This document shows positions 1 to 8,687 of a DNA stretch of 64,000 nt, piece by piece. Each line of letters opens with the position of its first letter. The first letter of the stretch is position 1. Position numbers and translations under genes: made by a program. The notes under the pieces are model-generated. The model was not told the origin of the DNA. It made no database searches and saw only the letters and a list, made by a program, of their open reading frames with translations. Location: positions 237,143 to 301,142 of the forward strand of contig NZ_JAMXBF010000013.1 in NCBI RefSeq assembly GCF_023823685.1. The letters are read 5' to 3'. This stretch comes from Pseudomonas subflava (lineage in GTDB: Bacteria; Pseudomonadota; Gammaproteobacteria; Pseudomonadales; Pseudomonadaceae).

Positions 1-410
1 GCCTGCCGTCGGATGCGCTGGTGTTTCAGATCGGCGAGCCCGACGCCGTGGCCTATCTCAAGCAGGCCAAGGCGCTCACCCAGGGGCTGGCGGAGCTGCA
101 CTGCAAGGTCGCCCTGAGCCAGTTCGGTTGCGCGCTGAACCCCTTCAACACCCTCAAGCACATCGGCGTTGACTTCGTGAAGGTGGACGGCTCCTTCTCC
201 CAGGACCTGACCAACGCGGACAACCAGGAGGCGTTGAAGACCCTGCTGGCCAGCCTGCATGCCCAGGCCAAGCTGACCATCGTGCCCTTCGTCGAGAGCG
301 CCAGCGTGCTGGCCACCCTCTGGCAGGCCGGGGTCAACTACATTCAGGGCCACTACCTTCAGGGCCCGAGCCAGTCGATGGATTACGACTTCTCCGCCGG
401 CGACGAGTGA
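1..410 (+). CDS. fimX: FimX-like EAL domain protein, C-terminal fragment
   Basis: Only the last ~135 residues are in the window; the 5' end lies outside it and the reading frame begins at base 3. The sequence shows the end of an EAL fold: DFVKVDGSFSQDL, then the VPFVESASVLATLWQAGV helix and GVNYIQGHYLQGPSQ, ending in DYDFSAGDE. In P. aeruginosa the gene next to serB is fimX, a polar regulator of type IV pili and twitching that binds c-di-GMP through a degenerate EAL domain. The visible part has VESAS where active EAL enzymes have an E-G-[VI]-E motif, which agrees with a non-catalytic domain. The identification rests on this C-terminus and on the serB neighbour. It ends at a strong terminator shared with serB. 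Confidence 0.85.
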   Translation, partial: LPSDALVFQIGEPDAVAYLKQAKALTQGLAELHCKVALSQFGCALNPFNTLKHIGVDFVKVDGSFSQDLTNADNQEALKTLLASLHAQAKLTIVPFVESASVLATLWQAGVNYIQGHYLQGPSQSMDYDFSAGDE

Positions 411-422
411 TCCATCCCCATG

Positions 423-451
423 AAAAAAGCCCCGCAATCGCGGGGCTTTTT
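423..451. terminator. Bidirectional rho-independent terminator between fimX and serB
   Basis: Perfect 8-bp stem AGCCCCGC (428-435) / GCGGGGCT (440-447) with loop AATC. It is flanked by an A run on the left and a T run on the right, so it works as a U-tract terminator on both strands. It sits between the convergent fimX and serB genes. Confidence 0.93.
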
Positions 452-510
452 CGTTACCTCCGGGACGCGCCATGCGCACCGCCGGGCCACTCGTTCGGTG
501 CGCTAGGCGA

Positions 511-1725
511 CTACTCCTGACCGTCGCGATCGCGGAAGCCGAGCAGGTAAAGAATGCCGTCTAGGCCCAAGGTGGAGATCGCCTGCTTGGCCGACTGCTT
601 GACCAGCGGCTTGGCGCGGAAGGCCACGCCGAGGCCGGCCAGGCCGAGCATCGGCAGGTCATTGGCGCCGTCGCCGACGGCGATGGTCTGCTCCAGGCGC
701 AGGCCTTCCTTCTCGGCCAGCTCGCGCAGCAGGTCGGCCTTGCGCTGGGCGTCGACGATCGGCTCGACGGCCACGCCGGTGACCTTGCCGTCGACGGTCT
801 GCAACTCGTTGGCGAACACGTAGTCGATGCCCAGCCTGGCCTGCAGTTGCTTGGCGAAGTAGGTGAAGCCGCCGGAGAGGATGGCGGTCTTGTAGCCCAG
901 CCGCTTGAGCTCGGCGAACAGCACCTCGGCGCCCTCGGTCAGGCGCAGGGAGGCGCCGATCTCTTCCAGCACGCCCTCCGACAGCCCCTGCAGCAGGGCC
1001 AGGCGCTCCTTGAAGCTGGCGCGGAAATCCAGCTCGCCGCGCATCGCGCGCTCGGTGATCTCGGACACCTTGTGGCCCACGCCATGGGCCTTGGCCAGCT
1101 CGTCGATGACCTCCGCCTCGATCAGCGTGGAGTCCATGTCGAACACCGCCAGGCGGCGGTTGCGGCGGAACACCGAGTCACGCTGGAAGGCGATGTCGAC
1201 GTTCAGCTCCTGGGCCACGCTGAGAAACTCGGCGCGCAGGGCATCGACATCCGCCGGCTCGCCACGTACCGAGAACTCGATGCAGCCCTTGCCTTCGTCG
1301 GCCGGCATGTCCAGCGGCATGCGCCCGGAGAGGCGGTCGATATGGTCGATGTTGAGACCGTACTTGGCGGTGATCGCGCTGACCCGCTGCAGCTGCTCGG
1401 CCGTCACCTTGCGGGTCAGCAGGGTAACGATGTAGCGGCTCTTGCCCTGGCCGCCGACCCACTGCTGGTAGTCGGTCTCGGACACCGGGGTGAAGCGCAC
1501 CTGCTGGTCCAGCTTGTAGCCGGTGAACAGCACGTCCTTGAGCACCGAGGAGCCGCGCTCGGTGTCCGGAATTTCGACCAGGATGCCGAACGAGAGGGTG
1601 TCGTGGATCACCGCCTGGCCGATGTCGAGGATGTTCACGCCGCCCTGCGCCAGCACGCCGGTGACGGCCGCGGTCAGGCCCGGGCGATCTTCCCCGGTGA
1701 TGTTGATCAGGACGATTTCGCGCAA
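511..1725 (-). CDS. serB: Phosphoserine phosphatase SerB
   Basis: Hydrolyses L-phosphoserine to serine, the last step of serine biosynthesis, in the cytoplasm. 404 aa. The N-terminal half holds tandem ACT-type regulatory domains (INITGEDRPGLTAAV at residues 6-20). The C-terminal half is a HAD phosphatase: nucleophile motif VFDMDSTLI near residue 195, ILSGGFTYF in the middle, and GDGANDLPML near 350. The start is a TTG at 1725, giving LREIVLINITG, because GGAG lies 7 nt upstream of it; an in-frame start at 1770 would have no ribosome binding site. It is divergent from an AhpA/YtjB-type gene, the arrangement also known for E. coli serB and ytjB. Confidence 0.96.
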   Translation of the reverse strand: MREIVLINITGEDRPGLTAAVTGVLAQGGVNILDIGQAVIHDTLSFGILVEIPDTERGSSVLKDVLFTGYKLDQQVRFTPVSETDYQQWVGGQGKSRYIVTLLTRKVTAEQLQRVSAITAKYGLNIDHIDRLSGRMPLDMPADEGKGCIEFSVRGEPADVDALRAEFLSVAQELNVDIAFQRDSVFRRNRRLAVFDMDSTLIEAEVIDELAKAHGVGHKVSEITERAMRGELDFRASFKERLALLQGLSEGVLEEIGASLRLTEGAEVLFAELKRLGYKTAILSGGFTYFAKQLQARLGIDYVFANELQTVDGKVTGVAVEPIVDAQRKADLLRELAEKEGLRLEQTIAVGDGANDLPMLGLAGLGVAFRAKPLVKQSAKQAISTLGLDGILYLLGFRDRDGQE

Positions 1726-1809
1726 GGCTTCACTCCAGGCGTACAAATGGGTCGGCGAAAAGGCGCACATTCTACCCCTAATCCGGCCCTTCGGCGCACG
1801 GGCGGCGCT

Positions 1810-1837
1810 TTGCCCGCCTGGGGGCGCTGGTTATACT
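1810..1837 (+). promoter_or_regulatory. Candidate sigma-70 promoter for the AhpA-type gene
   Basis: TTGCCC (1810-1815), a 16-bp spacer and TATACT (1832-1837) lie about 35 bp upstream of the GTG start at 1872. The -10 is good and the -35 is partial (4/6). No experimental support. Confidence 0.4.
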
Positions 1838-1871
1838 GCGCGGCAATTCAAGTCGAGAAGAGCCGCGCTCT

Positions 1872-3431
1872 GTGAACCGGCCCGTTCAGGTCAAGCCCGA
1901 TAATTTCTTCCTGTTGCTGTTCAATGCCCTGCGCCAGCGCCGCGTGCCGCTCGCCCTGCGTATCGCCAGCCACAGCCTGCTGCTGGTCGCCCTCGCACTG
2001 GTGATCTACGCCTGGGTGATGGGCATGCAGTTCAAGCAGGCCATGCAGCAGCAGGCCGATGCCCTCGGCCAGAGCCTGACCGTGCAGACCGCCGCCTCGG
2101 CCACCGAGCTGCTGGTGTCCAACGACATCCTCAGCCTCAACGTGCTGCTCAGCAACCTGGCGAAGAACCCTCTGGTGGCCCATGCGGCCATCTACAGCGT
2201 GGACAACCGCATCCTCGCCGAGGCCGGCTCGCGTCCGACCCAGAGCATCCTCGGCGAAAACGAGGGGCTCTACTCCACGCCCATCACCTTCCAGGAAGTG
2301 ATCGCCGGCCAGCTGCGCATCAGCCTGGACATGCAGCAGTTCCAGCAACCGATGACCATCAGCCTGCAGAGCATGGGGCTGCTCAGCCTGATCCTGCTAG
2401 CGCTGGCCATGTCTCTGAGCCTGCGCCTGGGCCGACACATCTCCACGCCACTGCTGCAGCTGCGCGTCTGGCTGCGCGATCCGGACGACCCCGCTCCCGG
2501 CGCCGGCCGCCAGGACGAAATCGGTGATCTGGCCCGCCAACTGCAATCCCGTCTGGTGCCGCCGAAGCCGGAGCCCGAGCTGGAGCCGGAAGAGCTGGAG
2601 GAGCACGACGAGTACGCCGACCTCGAATTCGACGGCGAGCACGACGACCGCGAGGCCACATTCGACGCCGCCGGGCTGCGCGCCGAGCCGGATGACGACG
2701 ACGCGTTCGACGAACCCGCGCCGCGTACGACGCCCACACCGCCGCATGACGAGGACGATCCGTTCGCCGAGGTCCGCGATCTGCACAGCGAAGTCGCAGC
2801 GCCAACGACTCCCGCCGAGCCTGCGCCGCTGCCGACCTATCAGCCGTCGCAGCCCGAGCAGGCCGTCAGCAGCGCGGTGCTGGCCATCCAGCTTGGCGCC
2901 CAGGAACAGCTGCGCCACCTGCCGCGCGCCCGCCTGCTGGAGCTGCTGCAGCGTTACCGCGACTGCCTGGAACGCGCCGCCGCGCTGTACCAGGGCAAGC
3001 TGTTCACCCTCAGCGACGGCAGCAGCCTGATGCTCTTCAGCAGCGAGCAGAGCGGCGACGACTACCTGACCCATGCCCTGTGCTGCGGCGAGCTGATGCG
3101 CGCCCTCGGCCACGCCCTGCAGATCGAGGTGGCCGACAGCGGTATCACCCTCCAGTTGCAACTGGGCCTGACCCGCACCGACGACGAGATCAGCCCGAGC
3201 CACGCCGAACTACTGCTCAGTGAAGCGGCCCAGGACGCGCTGGCCCTGGCCCAGCACAGCCGCAATCTGCTGCTGGTGCAGCGCAGCGTCGCCGACGACC
3301 CGCTGCTGCGTAAGTGCGCGCGCATCCGCGCCATCGCCAGCCCCGAGGGCGCCAGCTGCGTCGAGCGCCTGCTCGAGCCTTATCCCTCGCTGCTGGAGCG
3401 CCAGCTGGCGCGCATGCACGAACACACGTGA
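1872..3431 (+). CDS. AhpA/YtjB-family inner-membrane protein with acidic linker
   Basis: 519 aa with a GTG start. Membrane segments are near residues 32-52 (LLLVALALVIYAWVMGM) and 167-187 (GLLSLILLALAMSLSLRL), leaving a ~115-residue periplasmic part. Then comes a HAMP-like stretch (GRHISTPLLQLRVWLRDP). Residues ~228-335 form a very acidic, proline-rich, presumably disordered linker (PEPELEPEELEEHDEY). The last ~180 residues resemble a worn nucleotide-cyclase-like domain (LLELLQRYRDCLERAAALY, LQLGLTRT), but I see no catalytic metal-binding aspartates. The family (E. coli YtjB/Smp) is recognised next to serB; its function is not established. The stop codon overlaps the next gene's start (GTGA), so the two are probably translationally coupled. 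Confidence 0.82.
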   Translation: MNRPVQVKPDNFFLLLFNALRQRRVPLALRIASHSLLLVALALVIYAWVMGMQFKQAMQQQADALGQSLTVQTAASATELLVSNDILSLNVLLSNLAKNPLVAHAAIYSVDNRILAEAGSRPTQSILGENEGLYSTPITFQEVIAGQLRISLDMQQFQQPMTISLQSMGLLSLILLALAMSLSLRLGRHISTPLLQLRVWLRDPDDPAPGAGRQDEIGDLARQLQSRLVPPKPEPELEPEELEEHDEYADLEFDGEHDDREATFDAAGLRAEPDDDDAFDEPAPRTTPTPPHDEDDPFAEVRDLHSEVAAPTTPAEPAPLPTYQPSQPEQAVSSAVLAIQLGAQEQLRHLPRARLLELLQRYRDCLERAAALYQGKLFTLSDGSSLMLFSSEQSGDDYLTHALCCGELMRALGHALQIEVADSGITLQLQLGLTRTDDEISPSHAELLLSEAAQDALALAQHSRNLLLVQRSVADDPLLRKCARIRAIASPEGASCVERLLEPYPSLLERQLARMHEHT

Positions 3432-3970
3432 CCACGCTGATCACCCACCCGCTGCCGATCCTGGCGCTTGGATTGGCACTCGGGCCGCGGGTGATTCCGC
3501 CGCGCCTGCTGCTGGCCGGTTTCCTGCTCGCCCTGCTGCCCGACGCCGACATGCTGGCCTTCAAGTTCGGCATCGCCTACGCCGACGCCTTCGGCCACCG
3601 CGGTTTCAGCCATTCGCTGCTGTTCGCCGGATGCTGCGGCGTCCTGGGAGCGCTCGCCTGCCGGCTGCTGCGCTGCGGCCCGCTCAGGGCCTTCTGCTGG
3701 ATCGCACTGGCCACCGCCTCGCACAGCCTGCTGGACGCGGCCACCGACGGCGGCCTCGGCGTGGTCTGGCTATGGCCGTGGAGCGAGCAGCGCCACTTCC
3801 TGCCCTGGCGGCCGATCGAGGTCTCGCCCTTCATTCATGGCTTCTTCAGCCAGCGCGGGCTCGAAGTGCTGGCGTCGGAGGCCCGCTGGGTCTGGCTGCC
3901 CTGCCTGGCGCTGGCTCTCGGCGGCATGGCCCTGCGCGGATTGCTACGCCCGCGCCAGCAGGCGCTCTAG
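3428..3970 (+). CDS. DUF457/YdjM-type membrane protein (putative metal-dependent hydrolase)
   Basis: 180 aa starting at a GTG that overlaps the upstream stop (GTGA). It is an integral membrane protein with about four hydrophobic segments and the family's conserved polar motifs: LLPDAD near residue 37, HRGFSHS near 57 and ATASHSLLDAATDGG near 97. Those Asp and His residues are the basis for calling this family putative membrane metal-dependent hydrolases (the YdjM group, LexA-regulated in E. coli). The substrate is unknown. The last 27 nt overlap the 3' end of waaA on the opposite strand. Confidence 0.82.
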   Translation: MTTLITHPLPILALGLALGPRVIPPRLLLAGFLLALLPDADMLAFKFGIAYADAFGHRGFSHSLLFAGCCGVLGALACRLLRCGPLRAFCWIALATASHSLLDAATDGGLGVVWLWPWSEQRHFLPWRPIEVSPFIHGFFSQRGLEVLASEARWVWLPCLALALGGMALRGLLRPRQQAL

Positions 3971-5218
3971 ACCGGCGAGCAGGCGCGCCAGGGCGCCCTG
4001 ATTGGCGCGCAGTACACCCAGCCCGGCATCGGCCCGCCGTGCCGCCTCGGCCGGGTCGGCGAACAGCAGGCGCAGCCCCGCGTGCAGCTGCGCCGCATCC
4101 TCGACCTCCAGCAGATCGCCGGCGCCACGCAGCTGGGCAGCGATTTCGAGAAAGTTGAACAGGTGCGGGCCGGTGAGCAACGGCTTGCCCAGCGCCGCCG
4201 GCTCCAGCAGGTTATGTCCGCCGTTGGCAATCAGGCTGCCACCGACGAAGGCCAGGTCGGCCAACGCGTAGAGGAACAGCAGCTCGCCGAGGGTATCGCC
4301 GACCAGCACCTGGGTATCCGCCGTCACCGCCTCGCCGGTGGAGCGGCGCAGCGTGGCGAAGCCCTCGCGTCGGCTCGACTCGACGGCCTGCTCGAAGCGC
4401 TCGGGATGGCGCGGCACCAGAATAAGCAATGCATCCGGCCGCTCGGCGAGCAACTGGCGATGGGCCGCGAGCACCACTTCGTCCTCGCCCAGATGGGTGC
4501 TGGCGGCGATCCATACCGGCCGCTGCTGTGCGCCCCAGGAGGCGCGCAGCTCGGCTGCGCTGCGCGGCAGCGCGGCGTCTACGCTCAGGTCGAACTTGAT
4601 CGAGCCCGTCACCTCGACACAATCGGACCGCGCACCCAGCCGACGGAAGCGCTCGGCCTCAGCGGCGGTCTGCACCGCGATCAGATCCAGCTCACCCAGC
4701 ATCGGTGCGGTCAGCCTGGCGAAACGTGCATAGCCGCGCGCCGAGCGCTCGGACAGCCGCGCATTGGCCAGCGCCACGGGAATGCCGCGCTTATGGCAGG
4801 CATGAATATGGTTGGGCCACAGCTCGGTCTCCATGATCACCGCCAGCCGCGGCTGCAGGCGTTCGATGAAAGGGGCGCAGGCCCAGGGCAGGTCGTAGGG
4901 CAGGTAGCAGTGCTGGATGCGGTCGCCGAACAGCGTCTGGATGCGCTCGGAGCCGGTCGGCGTCATGCAGGTGACGGTGATCGGCAACTCGGGATGGCCC
5001 GCCAGTAGCTCACGGATCAGCGGAGCCGCGGCGATGCTCTCGCCCAACGACACAGCGTGAATCCAGATGCCGCCGCGGCAAAACGCCGGCAGGCCGACAG
5101 CGAAACGCTCGCCGATGCGCTGCCCGTAGGCCGGAGCACGCCAGGCGCGCCACGCCAGACGCAGGAAGATGAACGGCAGGGCCAGATGCAGGATCAGGGT
5201 ATAGAGCGGTCTGTTCAT
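3944..5218 (-). CDS. waaA: 3-deoxy-D-manno-octulosonic acid transferase WaaA (KdtA)
   Basis: Transfers Kdo from CMP-Kdo to the lipid A precursor on the cytoplasmic face of the inner membrane. 424 aa, the normal length. A hydrophobic N-terminal anchor (LYTLILHLALPFIFLRLAW) is followed by WIHAVSLGES, whose Glu is residue 60, the position of the catalytic base in E. coli WaaA. The C-terminal Rossmann half carries VPRHPERF, the FVGGSLIANGGHNLLEPA nucleotide-sugar loop and GKPLLTGPHLFNF. The start ATG at 5218 is the only sensible one. In P. aeruginosa this gene lies at the same edge of the LPS core region. Convergent with the DUF457 gene and overlapping it by 27 nt. Confidence 0.97.
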   Translation of the reverse strand: MNRPLYTLILHLALPFIFLRLAWRAWRAPAYGQRIGERFAVGLPAFCRGGIWIHAVSLGESIAAAPLIRELLAGHPELPITVTCMTPTGSERIQTLFGDRIQHCYLPYDLPWACAPFIERLQPRLAVIMETELWPNHIHACHKRGIPVALANARLSERSARGYARFARLTAPMLGELDLIAVQTAAEAERFRRLGARSDCVEVTGSIKFDLSVDAALPRSAAELRASWGAQQRPVWIAASTHLGEDEVVLAAHRQLLAERPDALLILVPRHPERFEQAVESSRREGFATLRRSTGEAVTADTQVLVGDTLGELLFLYALADLAFVGGSLIANGGHNLLEPAALGKPLLTGPHLFNFLEIAAQLRGAGDLLEVEDAAQLHAGLRLLFADPAEAARRADAGLGVLRANQGALARLLAGLERLLARA

Positions 5219-5346
5219 GGGCGCGCAGCTTAGCAGGCCAAGGGGGATCCACCTACGCCGCCGCGGCTCCGCTCAATCCCCAACAGCGCGGGCCTGGCAC
5301 CCGACCGGCGTGCCACAATGCGCGCCGATCCCCTGGAGAGCATGTC

Positions 5347-5679
5347 ATGAGCGGCTATTTGTACCTGGCCATCGCCATCGTCGCCGAAGTCATCGCCACC
5401 ACCGCGCTGAAGGCCGTGGACGGCTTCAGCAAGCCGCTGCCGCTGATCTTGGTGGTGATCGGCTACGGCATCGCGTTCTGGATGCTCAGCCTGGTGATGA
5501 AGACCATCCCGGTGGGCGTGACCTATGCCATCTGGTCGGGCCTGGGCATCGTGCTGATCAGCATCGCCGGCCTGCTGGTCTACGGCCAGAAGCTCGACCT
5601 GGCGGCGCTGCTGGGCATGGCCCTGATCATCGCGGGCGTACTGGTGATCCAGCTGTTCTCCGGCAGCAGCGGCCACTGA
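5347..5679 (+). CDS. Small multidrug resistance (SMR) transporter, EmrE/Qac type
   Basis: 110 aa with four transmembrane helices, the standard SMR size. It functions as a dual-topology dimer exchanging cationic compounds for protons across the inner membrane. Diagnostic residues match EmrE numbering: Glu14 in TM1 (IVAEVIATT), Tyr40 and Trp63 (TYAIWSGLG). A GGAGAG ribosome binding site is 6-7 nt before the ATG. Most likely a quaternary-ammonium/dye exporter; a SugE/Gdx guanidinium exporter is less likely from the TM1 sequence. The substrate cannot be fixed from sequence. Confidence 0.93.
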   Translation: MSGYLYLAIAIVAEVIATTALKAVDGFSKPLPLILVVIGYGIAFWMLSLVMKTIPVGVTYAIWSGLGIVLISIAGLLVYGQKLDLAALLGMALIIAGVLVIQLFSGSSGH

Positions 5680-5724
5680 GCGCGGCCGGTTATACTGCGC
5701 GCCTGTTTCGCAGCGAGCCCCGGC

Positions 5725-6900
5725 ATGTCCCAGTCCCTCAGCACCGATATCCTGATCGTCGGCGGCGGTATCGCCGGCCTCTGGCTCAACGCCCGCCTGC
5801 GCGCGCTCGGCTACGCCACCGTCCTGGTGGAGAGCGGCAGCCTCGGCGGCGGCCAGAGCCTGAAGTCCCAGGGCATCATCCACGGCGGCGCCAAGTACGC
5901 CCTGCACGGCGCATTGACCGGCGCCTCCGAGGCCATCGCCGACATGCCGCGGCGCTGGCGCGAGGCCATCGAGGGCCATGGCGAACTGGACCTGTCCGGC
6001 GTGCGCCTGTTGTCCGAGGCCCACTACCTATGGTCGCCGGGCAGCCTGGCCGGCAACCTGACCAGCTTCTTCGCCAGCAAGGCGGTGCGCGGCCGGGTCG
6101 ACCAGGTCAAGGGAGAGCAACTGCCGCCAGCGCTGCAGCATCCGAAATTCAAGGGCAAGGTCTACCGCCTGGCCGAGCTGGTGCTCGACGTGCCCGGGCT
6201 GATCGCCCGCCTGGCCGAGCTGGCCGGCGAGAGCCTGCTGGCCGGCCGGGAGATCACGCCGCTGCGCGAAGGCGACGAGCTGATCGGCCTGCGCGTCGAC
6301 CGCCGCGAGATCCGCGCCCGCCGCGTGGTGCTCAGCGCCGGCCAGGGCAACGCCGAGCTGCTCGCCGCCCTCGGCGTGGAACAACCCCGCCAGCAGCTGC
6401 GCCCGCTGCACATGGTGCTGGTCAAGGGCAAGGCCCTCAAGCCGCTATACGCCCACTGCCTGGGCGGCGGACCCAAACCGCGGATCACCGTGACCAGCCA
6501 CCCGGCCGCCGATGGCCAGTGGGTCTGGTACCTCGGCGGCGACATCGCCGAGGCCGATGGCGTGGCCCGCAGCGAGGCGGCGCAGATCGCCGCGGCGCAG
6601 AAGGAAGTACAACAATTGCTGCCCTGGATCGGCCTCTCCGATGCCCGCTGGGCAACCCTGCGCGTCGACCGCGCCGAGCCCGCGCAGTCCGGCCTGGTGC
6701 GCCCGGATAACGCCTTCTTGGCCGAACAGGGCCGCCTGCTGGTGGGCTGGCCGACCAAGCTGGCGCTGTCGCCGGACTTTGCCGACCGGGTCATCGCCGC
6801 GCTCGAGCGCGACGGCATCGCCCCAGGCACACACGCTCCGTTGCCCGAGCTGCCGCGCCCGCCATTGGGCGAGCCGGTGTGGGAGGAACTGCTGCCGTGA
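5725..6900 (+). CDS. FAD-dependent oxidoreductase (DAO family)
   Basis: 391 aa. The N-terminal dinucleotide-binding fold is clear: DILIVGGGIAGLWLNARL at residues 8-25, then the ADP-ribose acidic residue in VLVESG, followed by GGGQSLKSQGIIHGG, which resembles the flavin loop of glycerol-3-phosphate and D-amino-acid oxidase relatives. The C-terminal LLVGWPTKLALSPDFADRV segment closes the FAD site. Substrate unknown. Its last codons overlap the next gene (GTGA), an aldo/keto reductase, and the same pair is found in P. aeruginosa, so the two probably act on the same metabolite. A TATACT hexamer at 5691-5696 may be its -10 box, but I see no matching -35. Confidence 0.85.
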   Translation: MSQSLSTDILIVGGGIAGLWLNARLRALGYATVLVESGSLGGGQSLKSQGIIHGGAKYALHGALTGASEAIADMPRRWREAIEGHGELDLSGVRLLSEAHYLWSPGSLAGNLTSFFASKAVRGRVDQVKGEQLPPALQHPKFKGKVYRLAELVLDVPGLIARLAELAGESLLAGREITPLREGDELIGLRVDRREIRARRVVLSAGQGNAELLAALGVEQPRQQLRPLHMVLVKGKALKPLYAHCLGGGPKPRITVTSHPAADGQWVWYLGGDIAEADGVARSEAAQIAAAQKEVQQLLPWIGLSDARWATLRVDRAEPAQSGLVRPDNAFLAEQGRLLVGWPTKLALSPDFADRVIAALERDGIAPGTHAPLPELPRPPLGEPVWEELLP

Positions 6901-7694
6901 GCCTGCAAGACCTGCATCGCCCGCTGGGCGACACGGGCCTGATCGTCTCGCCGCTGGGCCTCGGCACCGTCAAGCTAGGCCGCGATCAGGGCGTGAAATA
7001 CCCCAACGGCTTCACCATCCCCGATGACGCCGCCGCCCGCGCCCTGCTCCATCAGGCCCGCGACCTGGGCATCAACCTGATCGACACGGCGCCGGCCTAC
7101 GGCGTCAGTGAGCAGCGCCTGGGCCCGCTGCTGCGCGGCCAGCGCGAGGACTGGGTGATCGTCAGTAAGGTCGGCGAGGAATTCGAGGGCGGTCTGTCGC
7201 GTTTCGACTTCTCGCCGGCGCACACCCGCCTGTCGGTCGAGCGCAGCCTGAAGCGCCTGGAGACTGACCGCATCGAACTGGTGCTGGTGCACTCGGACGG
7301 CAACGACGTGGCCATCCTGCGTGACAGCGGCGTGTACGAGACCCTGGCCGAGCTCAAGCGCGAGGGCAAGATCCTCGCCTTCGGCCTGTCCGGCAAGACC
7401 GTGGAAGGCGGCCTGCTGGCGCTCGAGCGCGGCGACTGCGCCATGGTCACCTACAACCTGGCCGAGCGCGGCGAGAAGCCGGTGCTCGACCACGCCGCGG
7501 ACCACGGCAAGGGCATCCTGATCAAGAAAGCGCTGGCCAGCGGGCATGCGGTGCTGGTAGGGGAAGATCCGGTGCGCGCCAGCCTCGAGCTGGTGTTCGG
7601 CCACCCGGGCGTCGGCGCCGCCATTGTCGGCACCATCAATCCGCAACATCTGGCGGCAAACGCGGCCGCCGCCGCCGCGGTGATCCGCGGCTAA
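6897..7694 (+). CDS. Aldo/keto reductase
   Basis: 265 aa, NAD(P)H-dependent carbonyl reductase with a TIM-barrel fold. The start is GTG at 6897, overlapping the upstream stop, because GGAGGAA lies 8-9 nt before it. The catalytic tetrad is visible: Asp and Tyr in NLIDTAPAYGVSE, Lys in VIVSKVGEE and His in LVLVHSDG. The C-terminal part has VGTINPQHLAANAAA, the cofactor-binding end typical of the family. Translational coupling to the FAD oxidoreductase suggests a shared pathway. Substrate unknown. Confidence 0.9.
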   Translation: MSLQDLHRPLGDTGLIVSPLGLGTVKLGRDQGVKYPNGFTIPDDAAARALLHQARDLGINLIDTAPAYGVSEQRLGPLLRGQREDWVIVSKVGEEFEGGLSRFDFSPAHTRLSVERSLKRLETDRIELVLVHSDGNDVAILRDSGVYETLAELKREGKILAFGLSGKTVEGGLLALERGDCAMVTYNLAERGEKPVLDHAADHGKGILIKKALASGHAVLVGEDPVRASLELVFGHPGVGAAIVGTINPQHLAANAAAAAAVIRG

Positions 7695-7778
7695 ACTGCA
7701 AGGCTCCGACCGCGGTCTGAACCTGACCGCGTACCCGCCCATCCGATGCAGCCCAGCGCTGCCGAACGAGGAGCCGAC

Positions 7779-8681
7779 ATGTCGAGACTGCTGGCCCGCA
7801 AGGCCCCAGGCAACTTCAAGACCCTGCCGCTGTACGTGGAAGCCACGGCGGACGGACTGAATTACCGCGGCCTCGGCCTGCCGTTGAATTTCACCCAGAT
7901 GCTCGAGCGGCGCCGGCCGGTGCAGGTTGCCGACGGCCAGCGCTTCGCTCTGGAGCTGGCCAACCTCGGTGTCTCGGTACGCCTGACCCTGGCCTGGCAG
8001 GGCCGCGATCACTGGGTGGTGGTGCGCCAGCAACGCCCGGACCGTGGCGACACCGTGCTCAAGCTGATCTCGGGCTACGTGCCGGCCCACGAACTGAACC
8101 TGCCGCTGCTCACTGCCATCCAGGAGGTCGCCGAGGAATGCCTGATCGAGAGCGACGGCGATTTCTGGCTCGGCGGCCGCTACGCCGACACCTGGCTGCC
8201 GACGCCCTACCCGCTGCGCTACCGCGAGGGCAGCCATTTTCGCCTGAGCCCGCTGTCCGGCTCCGCGCGTCCGGTGCAGTGCGGCAACCTGATGCTGATG
8301 GAACGCCCGCGCGCCTACGTGCATCTGCCCACCGCCTCGCTGCAACTGGTCTACGACCTGCGCCTGGAATTGCCAGCCGATTGCCGCAAGCCCAGCCTGT
8401 TCCATGTCGACGAACGCCTGGAGGGCGAGGAGCTGGTGGCCTGCCTGGAGCGGCGCCGTCCGGACATCTACCTGTTGCCGCTGAACCAGGGCAAGCCGAG
8501 CGGCGAATTGCTCACCCTGCGCCGCGGCGAGCTGACGCCGATCAGCACCCGCGGCCTGTGGCTATCGGAGAGTTTCGCCGCGCAGGACGGCTGGCTGGTA
8601 CGCGACGAGCGCATCCGCTGGCGGGACTGGCTGGCGCGCCTGAACCAGGCGGAGAGAGAACCCGGCCGCCTGGTCGGCTGA
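7779..8681 (+). CDS. Conserved protein with a divergent Nudix-like motif
   Basis: 300 aa, starting at ATG 7779 with GAGGAG 5-6 nt upstream. I do not recognise a named family; homologues exist at this position in P. aeruginosa. Residues 99-123 fit a stretched Nudix box: G99, five residues, E105, nine residues (normally seven), then QEVAEECLI, where Q replaces Arg and L replaces the second Gly. A beta-rich region comes before it (RLTLAWQGRDHWVVVRQQ), as in Nudix folds. No signal peptide or membrane segment. Nucleoside-diphosphate hydrolase activity is only an inference, and the altered motif may mean none. Confidence 0.65.
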   Translation: MSRLLARKAPGNFKTLPLYVEATADGLNYRGLGLPLNFTQMLERRRPVQVADGQRFALELANLGVSVRLTLAWQGRDHWVVVRQQRPDRGDTVLKLISGYVPAHELNLPLLTAIQEVAEECLIESDGDFWLGGRYADTWLPTPYPLRYREGSHFRLSPLSGSARPVQCGNLMLMERPRAYVHLPTASLQLVYDLRLELPADCRKPSLFHVDERLEGEELVACLERRRPDIYLLPLNQGKPSGELLTLRRGELTPISTRGLWLSESFAAQDGWLVRDERIRWRDWLARLNQAEREPGRLVG

Positions 8682-8687
8682 GGGGAA

